Position numbers and translations under genes: made by a program. Of a stretch of DNA of 18,388 nt, positions 7,739-15,204 are shown one piece after another (the first letter of the stretch is position 1; every line of letters starts with the position of its first letter). Below the pieces are notes generated by a model. That model had not been told where the DNA came from. It was given only the letters and a program-made list of their open reading frames with translations, and ran no database searches. This stretch comes from Methanolinea sp. UBA477 (GTDB taxonomy: Archaea > Halobacteriota > Methanomicrobia > Methanomicrobiales > Methanospirillaceae), in NCBI GenBank assembly GCA_002509485.1, contig DAWO01000046.1:1-18388 (forward strand). Reading direction: 5' to 3'.

Positions 7739-9502
7739 ATGACCGGGCCGGGTAATGCGATCAGGATCCTTGATCCCTCCACCGCAAACCAGATTGCCGC
7801 CGGTGAGGTCGTGGAGAGGCCTGCATCGGTTGTAAAGGAACTGGTCGAGAATTCAATCGACTCCGGGGCTGGAAGGATAGAGGTGGAGATCACATCCACG
7901 AAGGATGCGATCAGCAGGATACGCGTCACAGATGACGGGTCTGGGATCTCTCCTGCCGATGCGGACCTGGTCTTTACCCGTCATTCGACAAGCAAGATCG
8001 AACGTATCGGGGATCTCACCAGGTGCGCGACCCTCGGTTTCCGCGGGGAAGCGCTGGCAAGCATCGCCTCGGTCTCCCGCGTGACCATCCTTTCCAGGCC
8101 ACGCGGGTCGGGAAATCCGACAGGTACTCTGATCGTGTGTGCGGGCGGTGAGATCATCGAGAAGAGAGAGGCGGGCTCGCCTGAAGGGACGACCGTGACC
8201 GTTGAAGATATCTTTTTCAATACGCCGGCCCGGAAGAAGTTCCAGAGATCGCCAAAGGCGGAGATTGGATACATCACCTCTGTCATGGAGCGAATCGTGC
8301 TCTCCTGGCCGCACCTGTCTTTCAGGTTCGTCCACAACGGACGGGAGAAGTTTGCAACACCCCGCGGAGGAGATCTCCGTTCTGCCGTTGTGGCACTGTT
8401 TGGGAACGAATACGCACGGAGCCTGATCGAGGTCGGGGGGGAGGGTGAACTGGTCCGGGTGAAGGGGTATATCTCCCGGCCGTCGCTCTCCCGCCAGAGT
8501 GCCTACCAGGTCTTCCTGTCGGTCAACTCGAGGGTTGTATATTCAAGAAGCCTGATTGAGGCTGTCAGGGAGGGCTATGGAACCCTTCTGCCGGCAGATC
8601 GGTTTCCCGTCGCATTTCTTGACATAACTGTCAGGAGGAATCTTGTTGATGTGAATGTCCACCCTGCGAAGAGGCAGATCCGCATAAGCCGTGAGGAGGA
8701 GGTGAGAGCCGATCTGAAAAAGATCATCCACGAGGCGCTTCGCGGGCAGGATCTCGTACCCGGGAGACGGGAGGACCTGGTTCCTGATAATTTCCCTGTA
8801 TCCAGGTATAGCCCCTCAACCGTCGAACCCTCTGTGATACGTGAACCGACCCTCGGCGAGCTGCAGGTGACGGAACGCCGGCTGAGGCAGACCTCCCTTC
8901 TTCCGGATGGAGGAGCTGACCGTCTCCCAATCCCACGGATGCAGGTGATCGGGCAGCTTGGCGATACCTATATCGTGGCTTTCACTGCCGATGAAGATCT
9001 CGTGATACTTGATCAGCATGCGGCCCACGAGCGGATACTCTATGACCAGATCAGGGAGAAAAATGGCCGGCAGGTCTCACAGGAACTGATATCACCTGTC
9101 ACTATCCACCTCTCAATCGGAGAATCCGAGTTTCTGCGGGAAAAGATTGACATCCTCTCAGGCGAGGGCTTCTCGATCGAAGAGTTCGGAAACGGGGCAT
9201 TCCTGGTACGTGCGGTGCCGGTCTTCCTGGGAAGGAGCGAGGATCCGTCTGATGTGAGGGATATGCTCTCGGGCATCCTTGACGAGGGGCTCAGGACGGG
9301 GGTTGATGCGCGGGAGAAGATCAGGAGGCTGGTTGCGTGCAGGGGGGCCATCAAGGCAGGCACGATCTGCACCGATGATCAGTGTTCCCGGCTGGTTTCA
9401 CAACTGATGGCGACACGGGATCCATGGACGTGCCCGCACGGGCGGCCGACAATGATTGTATTTCCGAAAAAGAAGATTGACACATTATTTAAGCGGTTTT
9501 AA
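7739..9502 (+). CDS. mutL: DNA mismatch repair protein MutL (endonuclease-type)
   Basis: A 587-residue mismatch-repair mediator (591 if the in-frame GTG at 7727 is used; numbering here is for 587). The N-terminal GHKL ATPase has the conserved series IAAGEVVERPASVVKELVEN (about 19-38), DDGSGI, TRHSTSKI and TLGFRGEALASI. The C-terminal domain carries the metal-dependent nicking-endonuclease motifs of MutL from organisms without MutH: DQHAAHE (425-431) followed four residues later by Asp where Glu is usual, then ACRGAIKAG, CPHGRP and the C-terminal FKR. It is therefore expected to nick DNA after MutS recognises a mismatch. QELISP (about 448-453) sits where Bacillus MutL has its QEMIVP beta-clamp peptide. 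The pair mutS-mutL forms one transcription unit. Confidence 0.97.
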   Translation: MTGPGNAIRILDPSTANQIAAGEVVERPASVVKELVENSIDSGAGRIEVEITSTKDAISRIRVTDDGSGISPADADLVFTRHSTSKIERIGDLTRCATLGFRGEALASIASVSRVTILSRPRGSGNPTGTLIVCAGGEIIEKREAGSPEGTTVTVEDIFFNTPARKKFQRSPKAEIGYITSVMERIVLSWPHLSFRFVHNGREKFATPRGGDLRSAVVALFGNEYARSLIEVGGEGELVRVKGYISRPSLSRQSAYQVFLSVNSRVVYSRSLIEAVREGYGTLLPADRFPVAFLDITVRRNLVDVNVHPAKRQIRISREEEVRADLKKIIHEALRGQDLVPGRREDLVPDNFPVSRYSPSTVEPSVIREPTLGELQVTERRLRQTSLLPDGGADRLPIPRMQVIGQLGDTYIVAFTADEDLVILDQHAAHERILYDQIREKNGRQVSQELISPVTIHLSIGESEFLREKIDILSGEGFSIEEFGNGAFLVRAVPVFLGRSEDPSDVRDMLSGILDEGLRTGVDAREKIRRLVACRGAIKAGTICTDDQCSRLVSQLMATRDPWTCPHGRPTMIVFPKKKIDTLFKRF

Positions 9503-9530
9503 TCCCATCCGGTCCGAAAGGGGAGAAGCA

Positions 9531-9540
9531 TTTTATTGTA
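9531..9540 (+). promoter_or_regulatory. Possible TATA box of the small secreted-protein gene
   Basis: TTTTATTGTA lies 64-73 bases before the ATG at 9604. A start site about 25 bases downstream would give a leader of roughly 40 bases that includes the AGGAGGT ribosome site at 9593-9599. Confidence 0.4.
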
Positions 9541-9603
9541 TGATGCACAGCTCTTAACTACGCATGAAAACTATCTCCGTTCCGTGGAGTTTAGGAGGTT
9601 TGT

Positions 9604-9960
9604 ATGAGTAAAGTCCTGATAAAAACAGCACTGGGCCTTCTGATCGCCGTCCTCCTCGTCTCCATCCCCTGTGCAGCAATCGACAGCTCGCTTCTCAACC
9701 GGTATATCACCACGAACACCTATGTTTCAGGGGATGCCGTGGTGAATGAGACCACGTCCATCAGGTGGACATCAGTCTCTGGCGGGGTTGAGGAAAAGAT
9801 GGAATGGACCAGTATCTCGATCCGCGAGGGTCCGTTGTCCGAGAGCTGGACTACGAACTTTGCTGTCGGGTCGGGCGAGGAGAGGATCAACTGGTTCTTC
9901 CAGAGGACGGGATCCCTTGGGACAGTCTCTTTAAGAGATATTATGGCCCAATATCACTGA
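9604..9960 (+). CDS. Small secreted or membrane-anchored protein of unknown function
   Basis: A 118-residue protein I do not recognise. Residues 1-25 form a signal peptide: Lys near the N terminus, a hydrophobic stretch (about 8-22) and a likely cleavage after the PCAA at 22-25. The mature part of about 93 residues is rich in Ser, Thr, Trp and alternating hydrophobics, suggesting beta-structure, with one Asn-Glu-Thr sequon at 48-50 that could be N-glycosylated in archaea. It has no cysteine after the signal peptide and no second membrane segment. A very strong AGGAGGT site 4-5 bases upstream and its own promoter argue that it is expressed. A T7 run immediately follows the stop. It may be complete, or a truncated part of a longer surface protein; the sequence does not decide. 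Confidence 0.7.
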   Translation: MSKVLIKTALGLLIAVLLVSIPCAAIDSSLLNRYITTNTYVSGDAVVNETTSIRWTSVSGGVEEKMEWTSISIREGPLSESWTTNFAVGSGEERINWFFQRTGSLGTVSLRDIMAQYH

Positions 9961-9967
9961 TTTTTTT
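9961..9967 (+). terminator. Oligo-T terminator
   Basis: Seven T directly after the TGA of the small secreted-protein gene match the T-rich tracts that end archaeal transcription. The photolyase pseudogene ends on the other strand only 10 bases away. Confidence 0.5.
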
Positions 9968-9976
9968 GTATTCGGT

Positions 9977-11314
9977 CTACCGTTTCAACGTAGCGTCCCC
10001 CATATCGAATTTCCGGGAGAGACCCCGGTCATTCATGTACCGAACCTTTCCAAAGACCCCGCGTTCCTTCCATGGGCGGTCATGTTTCCCGAAACACCAG
10101 GCGACTCCTGCATAGCCGTTTGGATCCCGGCCGTCGAGTTTGTACCGGTCGTTCAAATACATTGCGGTGTTGTATGCTGATTCTGGGTCGGCAGACCATT
10201 CAAGGATCTTCTTTCCCCATTACATCCTCATGTACCCGTGCATCTTTCCCCTGATCCGCATCTCCTCCTGGGCGGCATTCCAGAACGAGTCGTGTGTCCG
10301 GGCGCTCTCCAGTTCCTGCAGCGAGTACACATGCTCCCTTCTGTCCTTGGCGTGGCTCTCACGTGTCTCTCTGCACCAGTCGGGAAGCCGGAATACGAGT
10401 CATACTGCGGGTTATACCGGACGAAGTTGATCGCAAGTTCCCTCCTCACCACGAGTTCCTCGAGGTATGCGTCTCTTCCCCCGCTCCCGGTTGCCGATAC
10501 CATGAGTGATACCCTGAGAGGAGATACCTGGCCGAAATGCAGGTACGGACTCATGTTGGAGAGACAATCAAGGGATGGGTCGTTCCTCTCTTCCGGGAAC
10601 GAATCGAGCCGGGTGTCGATGAATCTCGTAAGTCGTGAGATTGCCCGGGCTGTCCCCCCTGAAAAGCCGTCGACGGGCCCGATCGCGGTATCGATATCCA
10701 GGAGGGCACGAATCTGTTTGATATCGTCCAACTCAAGGCTATCCAGTTCAAGATTCGTGGATCGCGTATCGGGTTCCGGTACCTGCAGATCGACGAGAAA
10801 ACGCCCGAGGCCCGGAGAATTTTGGGCCTGAAGGTTGCAGCCGAGTACTCTTCGTGCGGCGATGCCGTCATGACCGGGACGATGGCATTCGATTCAACCC
10901 TGATGAAGGGGCAGCGGAGTGTTTCCCATGCACGCGCGCTACCCATTCACGGTGCAGGCGAAGGTAGCCGGTGTCCACCACGACGAGGGCGGCGTCCTTT
11001 GAGAGTTCCAGAAGACCATCGACCGGGTCTCCCGAACGGATAACCAGTTTTATTCCGAGCGTATCGAGGGATTCACCTGCCTCTTCCAGTCCCTCGAGCA
11101 TGAAGTGGTAATGGCGCCATACCGCTCCCGGGTACGATGGGGCGAGACCGAAGAATGCCAGGACCGGGAGGGCGAGCCTGTTTCCTTCCAGGATGGCGTA
11201 TGCCAGGGCATGGTCTGCGTCGACACGGTGGGTTGCCTGCATCCAGTAGAGGACATACGCACCGGCCCTTGGCGGGGAACCCGAGAGGACCGTGATTCGT
11301 TCTTCCTGGATCAT
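9977..11314 (-). pseudogene. phrB: Class II CPD photolyase, broken by three frameshifts and one stop codon
   Basis: Reading the minus strand and stitching frames gives a near full-length class II cyclobutane pyrimidine dimer photolyase of about 446 residues, a DNA repair flavoenzyme that splits UV dimers using light. Recognisable parts in order: VLYWMQATHRVDADHALAYA near the N terminus; VESNAIVPVMTASPHEEYSA; MSPYLHFGQVSPLRV; YLEELVVRRELAINFVRYNP; and the C-terminal YAGVAWCFGKHDRPWKERG with KVRYMNDRGLSRKFD. The frame breaks at about 10925-10927, 10811-10813 and 10382-10384. At each place, adding one G (minus-strand G3 to G4, or C3 to C4) restores the frame with good family sequence. A TAA at 10220-10222 replaces an expected Tyr codon in the RMYW motif. 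The start ATG overlaps the uvsE stop (ATGA), so it was translated with uvsE. The rest is well conserved, so inactivation looks recent; sequencing error is the main alternative. Confidence 0.93.
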
Positions 11315-12219
11315 GAATCAACTCCGGTTATCAGCCGGGGATCTGAGGAGAGGCAGTCAATCGCCCGGAGGGCACTCTTCTCCTTGTCCTTTATCTCGAG
11401 CATGATATCAAAATCAAGCCCGCTGCTCGTCTCCACGAAGGTCGAGAAGTCACCGGTATCTATCGTCTCTGCATGCACTCCGGGGCGCTTACCTGTTTCC
11501 TGTGAGCTGTAATCGACCATCGGAAGCCCGCAGTCTCCACTCCACGTTGCTGCAGCGGATGCCATGGCCTCGGAAACCGGTTCGCCCCTGTTCAGGAGCG
11601 AGTGGTGAAAATGGTCAAAGATTACCGGGATGCCGGTTTTCCTGTTTATCTCAAGGCAGTCTGCCAGGCAATAACACCTGTCGTCGTTTTCTATGGAGAG
11701 GTACTTCCTGACATGGTTGTCGAGCAGTTCACGGTAACTGGAAATGAACCGGTCCATCGCCTCCACCCGGTCACCATAGACGCCGCCGACATGGATCTGA
11801 ATCCTGGCATATTCCGAAAGACCGAGTTGTCCGAGGAAGTCGGCATGGTACCCGAGCTCCCGCACACTCCTCTCCACGACATCGCCCCTGTTCGAGTTGA
11901 TCACCACGAACTGGTCGGGGTGCATCGATATCCTGATCTGGTTCGCCCTGATGTATCCCCCGATCTCCTCGAGTTTTTGTCCAAATATCTCCTGCCAGGC
12001 AACATCAAGCACCGGGTGGGATGCGAAAGGGATAATGTCCGAGCTGATGCGGAAGAAGAGAATCCCTGAAGCGACGTTGTACCGGAGTACCTGCGCGAGG
12101 CAGTCGAGGTTTGCCGTGCAGACATCGATAAAGCGTTCCAGGGAATATGATGCCAGCCGGAATGTCCGGTTTCCCCGGCATTTTACCGATCTGTTGATAC
12201 AGGGATATCCAATCTTCAT
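11311..12219 (-). CDS. uvsE: UV damage endonuclease UvsE/UVDE
   Basis: A 302-residue TIM-barrel endonuclease that nicks DNA 5' of UV photoproducts and some other lesions, starting an alternative excision repair. The start at 12219 gives the family N terminus MKIGYPCINRSVKC; the frame stays open to a TTG at 12312, but those 31 extra residues look unlike the family. Metal-site residues fall near Thermus UVDE numbering: His68 (FASH), His100 (SMHPDQF), His143 (IHVGG), Glu177 (IENDD), Asp202 and His205 (FDHFHH) and Glu275 (MLEIKDKE). At 235-240 the motif is VDYSSQ, with Asp where I recall His in bacterial enzymes. The stop overlaps the photolyase start by four bases, forming a UV-repair operon. 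The promoter is probably the AT-rich stretch at 12334-12347, shared with the divergent glycosylase. Confidence 0.94.
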   Translation of the reverse strand: MKIGYPCINRSVKCRGNRTFRLASYSLERFIDVCTANLDCLAQVLRYNVASGILFFRISSDIIPFASHPVLDVAWQEIFGQKLEEIGGYIRANQIRISMHPDQFVVINSNRGDVVERSVRELGYHADFLGQLGLSEYARIQIHVGGVYGDRVEAMDRFISSYRELLDNHVRKYLSIENDDRCYCLADCLEINRKTGIPVIFDHFHHSLLNRGEPVSEAMASAAATWSGDCGLPMVDYSSQETGKRPGVHAETIDTGDFSTFVETSSGLDFDIMLEIKDKEKSALRAIDCLSSDPRLITGVDS

Positions 12220-12333
12220 GGGTTTCACAGGGCTTGCGGCAGTGACTGCGAAGGGCAGGAAAGCCCCCTTTTGAAGACCGCCGGCTCCTGTCACCAGGTG
12301 GTCGCGTCTCAAGGTTGATAATCCTTGCCTGAC

Positions 12334-12347
12334 TGATATATTATTGA
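12334..12347. promoter_or_regulatory. AT-rich divergent promoter core between uvsE and the MutY-like gene
   Basis: TGATATATTATTGA is the only strongly AT-rich element in the roughly 180-base gap and reads as a TATA box on both strands. It lies about 55-65 bases before the glycosylase start and about 120 bases before the preferred uvsE start. It may drive one or both genes. Confidence 0.45.
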
Positions 12348-12399
12348 GAAACGCGGGCCTTTTGGATGGAAATCCTCGATTCGGGGCCTGTATGGGGAG

Positions 12400-13221
12400 A
12401 TGTGTGAGATGGAGGAGATGTCAGTCCGGGATTTCCAGTCGCGTGTGTACGCGTTCTATCATGGGAACCGGAGGGAGTTTCCCTGGAGGGAGACGCATGA
12501 TCCGTACCACATCCTTGTATCGGAGATGATGCTCCAGCAGACCCAGGTGGAGAGGGTTCTTCCAAGGTACCTCTCGTTCACCGGGCTTTTTCCCGATTTT
12601 TTTGCCCTTGCATCCGCTACACCGGGAGATGTCGTCAGGCAATGGCAGGGTCTTGGATACAACCGGCGGGCGATCTACCTGCACAGGATTGCAGAACGCG
12701 TAGTGGATTGCCATGGGGGACTCCTGCCCGAAGACGAGGCGGCGCTGCGTGATCTTCCCGGAATCGGGAAGGCGACAGCCGCAGCCATCATGGCATTTGC
12801 ATTCGGACGCCCGTCCGTCCTTGTCGAGACAAATATCCGCCGTGTATTCATCCATTGCTTCTTTCCCGGGGAGATCGGGGTAAACGATGCCCGGATCTTA
12901 CCGCGTGTGGAGAAGACCCTCGACCGGGAGAACCCGCGTGAGTGGTATTACGCACTGATGGACCTTGGCGTCTTCCTGAAGAAAAAATACGGGAATGCAA
13001 ACCGGCGAAGCGCCCACTACCAGCGACAATCCGTCTTCCAGGGATCAGACCGTCAGATCCGGGGTCGTATCCTCGACCTGCTCCGGGAGTATCCCGTGAT
13101 GGAGGTTGACCAGCTTCTCCTGCAGCTTGATGCTGATCCCGACAGGGCACGGGCACTTCTCATGCAGCTGGAAGACGAGGGATTTCTCGAGATACACGGC
13201 CGGACTGCAATGCTGGCCTGA
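12400..13221 (+). CDS. mutY: MutY-like adenine DNA glycosylase (HhH-GPD), without iron-sulfur cluster
   Basis: A 273-residue helix-hairpin-helix base-excision glycosylase, closest in motif to MutY, which removes adenine opposite 8-oxoguanine. Evidence: FPWRETHDPYHILVSEMMLQ (27-46) and QQTQVERVLPRY with the MutY catalytic Glu42, WQGLGYNRRA (82-91), and the hairpin DLPGIGKATAAAI (118-130). Two oddities stand out. The usual catalytic Asp of the GPD segment is Glu143 in VLVETNIRRVF, and the C-terminal four-cysteine 4Fe-4S motif is absent; the only cysteines are 2, 104 and 153. After about residue 213 there is a small winged-helix-like domain (RGRILDLLREYP... LEDEGFLEIHG) instead of a NUDIX-like MutY C-terminal domain. 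The start is uncertain: ATGs at 12400, 12409 and 12418 are all in frame, and GGGGAG at 12394-12399 best serves 12409. It may act on adenine mispairs or another lesion. It is divergent from uvsE. Confidence 0.85.
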   Translation: MCEMEEMSVRDFQSRVYAFYHGNRREFPWRETHDPYHILVSEMMLQQTQVERVLPRYLSFTGLFPDFFALASATPGDVVRQWQGLGYNRRAIYLHRIAERVVDCHGGLLPEDEAALRDLPGIGKATAAAIMAFAFGRPSVLVETNIRRVFIHCFFPGEIGVNDARILPRVEKTLDRENPREWYYALMDLGVFLKKKYGNANRRSAHYQRQSVFQGSDRQIRGRILDLLREYPVMEVDQLLLQLDADPDRARALLMQLEDEGFLEIHGRTAMLA

Positions 13222-13314
13222 AAGGAGTATGCAGCCTGGCGCCCGACAGGTGATGCGACCCCGAATAACCAGGTTCGATCGTTGATCTGTTCTGGATTGA
13301 GACGGGAAAACAAC

Positions 13315-13328
13315 CAATTAATAATTTA
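13315..13328 (+). promoter_or_regulatory. TATA-box promoter of the cobalamin operon
   Basis: AATTAATAATTTAC lies 30-43 bases before the TTG start of cbiT. A start site about 25 bases downstream would leave a very short leader that just includes AAGGTG. There is therefore no room for a cobalamin riboswitch between promoter and first gene. Confidence 0.55.
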
Positions 13329-13357
13329 CAACAACCCTATTTTATGAAGGTGTTTGA

Positions 13358-13891
13358 TTGAGTCTTTCCGGTGGACCCACACAGGACGAGGTCATGGCAA
13401 TTGTCCTTTTCAAGCTCGGTCTTCGAGAGTCGGATATCTTTGTCGATATCGGGTGTGGCACAGGAAAGATCTCCATCAATGCGGCACCGCTCGTACAACG
13501 GGTGATTGGCGTCGATATGCGTATCGAGGCGGTAAATCACGCCAGAGAGTTCGCTGCAGGGGAAGGCATAGGGAATGCGGAGTTTGTCTGCGGGGACGCA
13601 GGAGATCTTCTTGAAACGATCGATTCGGTGGATGCCGTGTTCGTCGGGGGTTCAAAGGACCTCGAGAGGGTGCTCGCGATACTTGCAGGGAAAAACGTGC
13701 GGTCGATTGTCGTGAATGCCGTTCTCCTGGAGACGGCTTATTGTGCCATGCAGGAGATGAAGCGGCTCGGGATATACCGGGAAGCGACGCATGTCTCGGT
13801 CTCGCGCTCGTATCCACTCGGCAGGGGAACGATCTTTCGCCCGCTTGATCCGATATATATCATATCAGGGGGGTGCGCCGAATGCTTGTAG
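13358..13891 (+). CDS. cbiT: Cobalt-precorrin-6B C15-methyltransferase (decarboxylating) CbiT
   Basis: A 177-residue class I SAM methyltransferase that methylates C15 and removes the acetate carboxyl at C12 in anaerobic corrin synthesis. The N terminus SGGPTQDEV matches the family's conserved GPT start, and the SAM-binding glycine loop is VDIGCGTGKI (29-38) with the following acidic GVD at 51-53. The codon before the start is a stop, so TTG at 13358 is the first possible start; AAGGTG at 13347-13352 lies 5 bases upstream and supports it. The gene is the first of the operon and overlaps cbiL by 10 bases. CbiE, the C5 methyltransferase that works with CbiT and is fused to it in CobL, is not in the window. 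Confidence 0.93.
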   Translation: MSLSGGPTQDEVMAIVLFKLGLRESDIFVDIGCGTGKISINAAPLVQRVIGVDMRIEAVNHAREFAAGEGIGNAEFVCGDAGDLLETIDSVDAVFVGGSKDLERVLAILAGKNVRSIVVNAVLLETAYCAMQEMKRLGIYREATHVSVSRSYPLGRGTIFRPLDPIYIISGGCAECL

Positions 13892-14487
13892 GACTGGGAC
13901 TTGGTCCGGGTGATCCGGAACTGCTCACGCTCCGTGCTGTGCGGCTCCTGAAAGAGGTGGATGCGGTCTTCGTCCCGGGGAGGATCGCATATGACCTGGT
14001 GCTCCCCTACCGGGAAGCGGAGATCCTGGATTTTCCGATGACTGATAATGCGGACAGGATCAGGTCCTCCATGGAGAAGAATGCCGAACGGATAGCCGGT
14101 CCTGCCCGAGATGGCACGGCGGTGCTCGGAATCCTCGGGGACCCGAATTTCTTCTCGACCTTCCACCGGCTCTGCGAAGTGATCCAGGAGAAATACCCCG
14201 ATATTGCCTGTGCGACAGAGCCGGGGGTGAGCTCGTTCACAGCCTTTGCCTCGGTTGCGGGCGTATCGCTCGGTGACAGTTTCCTCGTGACCGACGGCAG
14301 CGAACCACAGTCCAGGATCCTGCTCAAGGTCAGGAGACCAAGAGAGAAGATCCTGGAGTTGAAAAGAGAGGGTTTTTTCTCCTTTATCCTCGTGGAACGG
14401 ATGTTTATGGATGATATGAAGATATATTCCGCAGACGAGCTGCCTGAGACGAGCGATTACATGAGTATCCTCTATGCGGGGCGCTGA
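13882..14487 (+). CDS. cbiL: Cobalt-factor II C20-methyltransferase CbiL
   Basis: A 201-residue tetrapyrrole (class III) SAM methyltransferase that adds the C20 methyl to cobalt-factor II, the first committed ring methylation of the cobalt-early pathway. The N-terminal signature GLGLGPGDPELLTLRAV (4-20) and the second signature LGILGDPNFFSTF, followed by EPGVSSFTAFA, identify CbiL/CobI. The ATG at 13882 is preferred because AGGGGGGTG (13867-13875) lies just upstream; a GTG at 13873 is in frame but would fall inside that site. It overlaps the end of cbiT by 10 bases, and its stop is directly followed by the cbiF ATG. Confidence 0.94.
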   Translation: MLVGLGLGPGDPELLTLRAVRLLKEVDAVFVPGRIAYDLVLPYREAEILDFPMTDNADRIRSSMEKNAERIAGPARDGTAVLGILGDPNFFSTFHRLCEVIQEKYPDIACATEPGVSSFTAFASVAGVSLGDSFLVTDGSEPQSRILLKVRRPREKILELKREGFFSFILVERMFMDDMKIYSADELPETSDYMSILYAGR

Positions 14488-15204
14488 ATGGGAAAGATCT
14501 ATTTTGTCGGTGCGGGGCCGGGCGATCCGGATCTCATAACCGTCAGGGGAAACGATTTACTCCAGAAGGCGGATGTTCTCGTATACACGGGATCTCTTGT
14601 CAATCCCGTCCTCGTGGACCGCTGCCCCGCCGGACAAAAGATTGACAGCTGGGGCAAAACACTGGAGGAGACAGTACCCGTAATGGTCGATCAGGCGCGG
14701 GAAGGAAAGACGGTGGTGCGGCTGCATTCTGGAGATCCGTCTCTTTTTGGGGCGATTGTCGAGCAGATGGAGATGCTTGCCAGGGAGGGGATCGAGTACG
14801 AAGTGATCCCCGGGGTATCGTCGATGTTCGGTGCCGCTGCGGCCCTCTCCACCCAGCTGACCCTCGGTGGGGTATCAGACACGCTCATCGTGACCCGTCC
14901 TGCAGGAGAGACACTCGAAGAGGACGATCTCCCTGCGCTCTCCGAGCATGGAGCGACCATGGTGGTCTTCCTCGGTGCCGGACGGCTGGAATATGTAACC
15001 TCCCGGGTCAGGTGTCCTCCGGATACTCCTGCTGCAGTGGTATATAGGGCTACGTGGCCTGACCAGAAGATCATCTCCGGAACGGTATCAGACATCGCCC
15101 AAAAGGCAAAGGAAGCGGGAATCCACCGCACTGCACTGCTCATCATCGGTGGGATCCTCGCCCCGGGCAGGTCGGGTCACCGGAGGTCGCAACTCTACTC
15201 ATGA
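14488..15204 (+). CDS. cbiF: Cobalt-precorrin-4 C11-methyltransferase CbiF
   Basis: A 238-residue class III SAM methyltransferase that methylates C11 of cobalt-precorrin-4. Signatures: VGAGPGDPDLITVRG (7-21), YTGSLVNP (33-40), RLHSGDPSLFGAI (78-90), and IPGVSSMFGAAAAL (107-120), the last typical of CbiF/CobM. The length fits the family. The ATG follows the cbiL TGA with no gap, and the stop overlaps the cbiG start (ATGA). The C terminus beyond about 225 is Arg/Ser-rich and not conserved. Confidence 0.95.
   Translation: MGKIYFVGAGPGDPDLITVRGNDLLQKADVLVYTGSLVNPVLVDRCPAGQKIDSWGKTLEETVPVMVDQAREGKTVVRLHSGDPSLFGAIVEQMEMLAREGIEYEVIPGVSSMFGAAAALSTQLTLGGVSDTLIVTRPAGETLEEDDLPALSEHGATMVVFLGAGRLEYVTSRVRCPPDTPAAVVYRATWPDQKIISGTVSDIAQKAKEAGIHRTALLIIGGILAPGRSGHRRSQLYS

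Noticed and set aside
10228..11314. Programmed ribosomal frameshifting as an explanation of the split photolyase.
   Set aside because: Three separate shifts in the same direction plus an in-frame TAA would be needed, and no slippery site with a following structure is apparent. Decay or sequencing error is far simpler.
11602..12069. Plus-strand open frame of 155 codons opposite uvsE.
   Set aside because: It is a codon-bias shadow of uvsE; the protein resembles no family, and the minus strand carries a full set of UVDE metal-site motifs.
12220..12312. 31-residue N-terminal extension of UvsE from a TTG at 12312.
   Set aside because: The family begins at MKIGYP, and the extra residues show no conserved pattern. 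A leaderless TTG start at the predicted transcription start is possible but less likely.
13222..13357. Cobalamin riboswitch upstream of the cbi operon.
   Set aside because: I looked for a conserved B12-box-like segment and long paired elements and saw none; the TATA box lies only about 30-40 bases before the first start codon.
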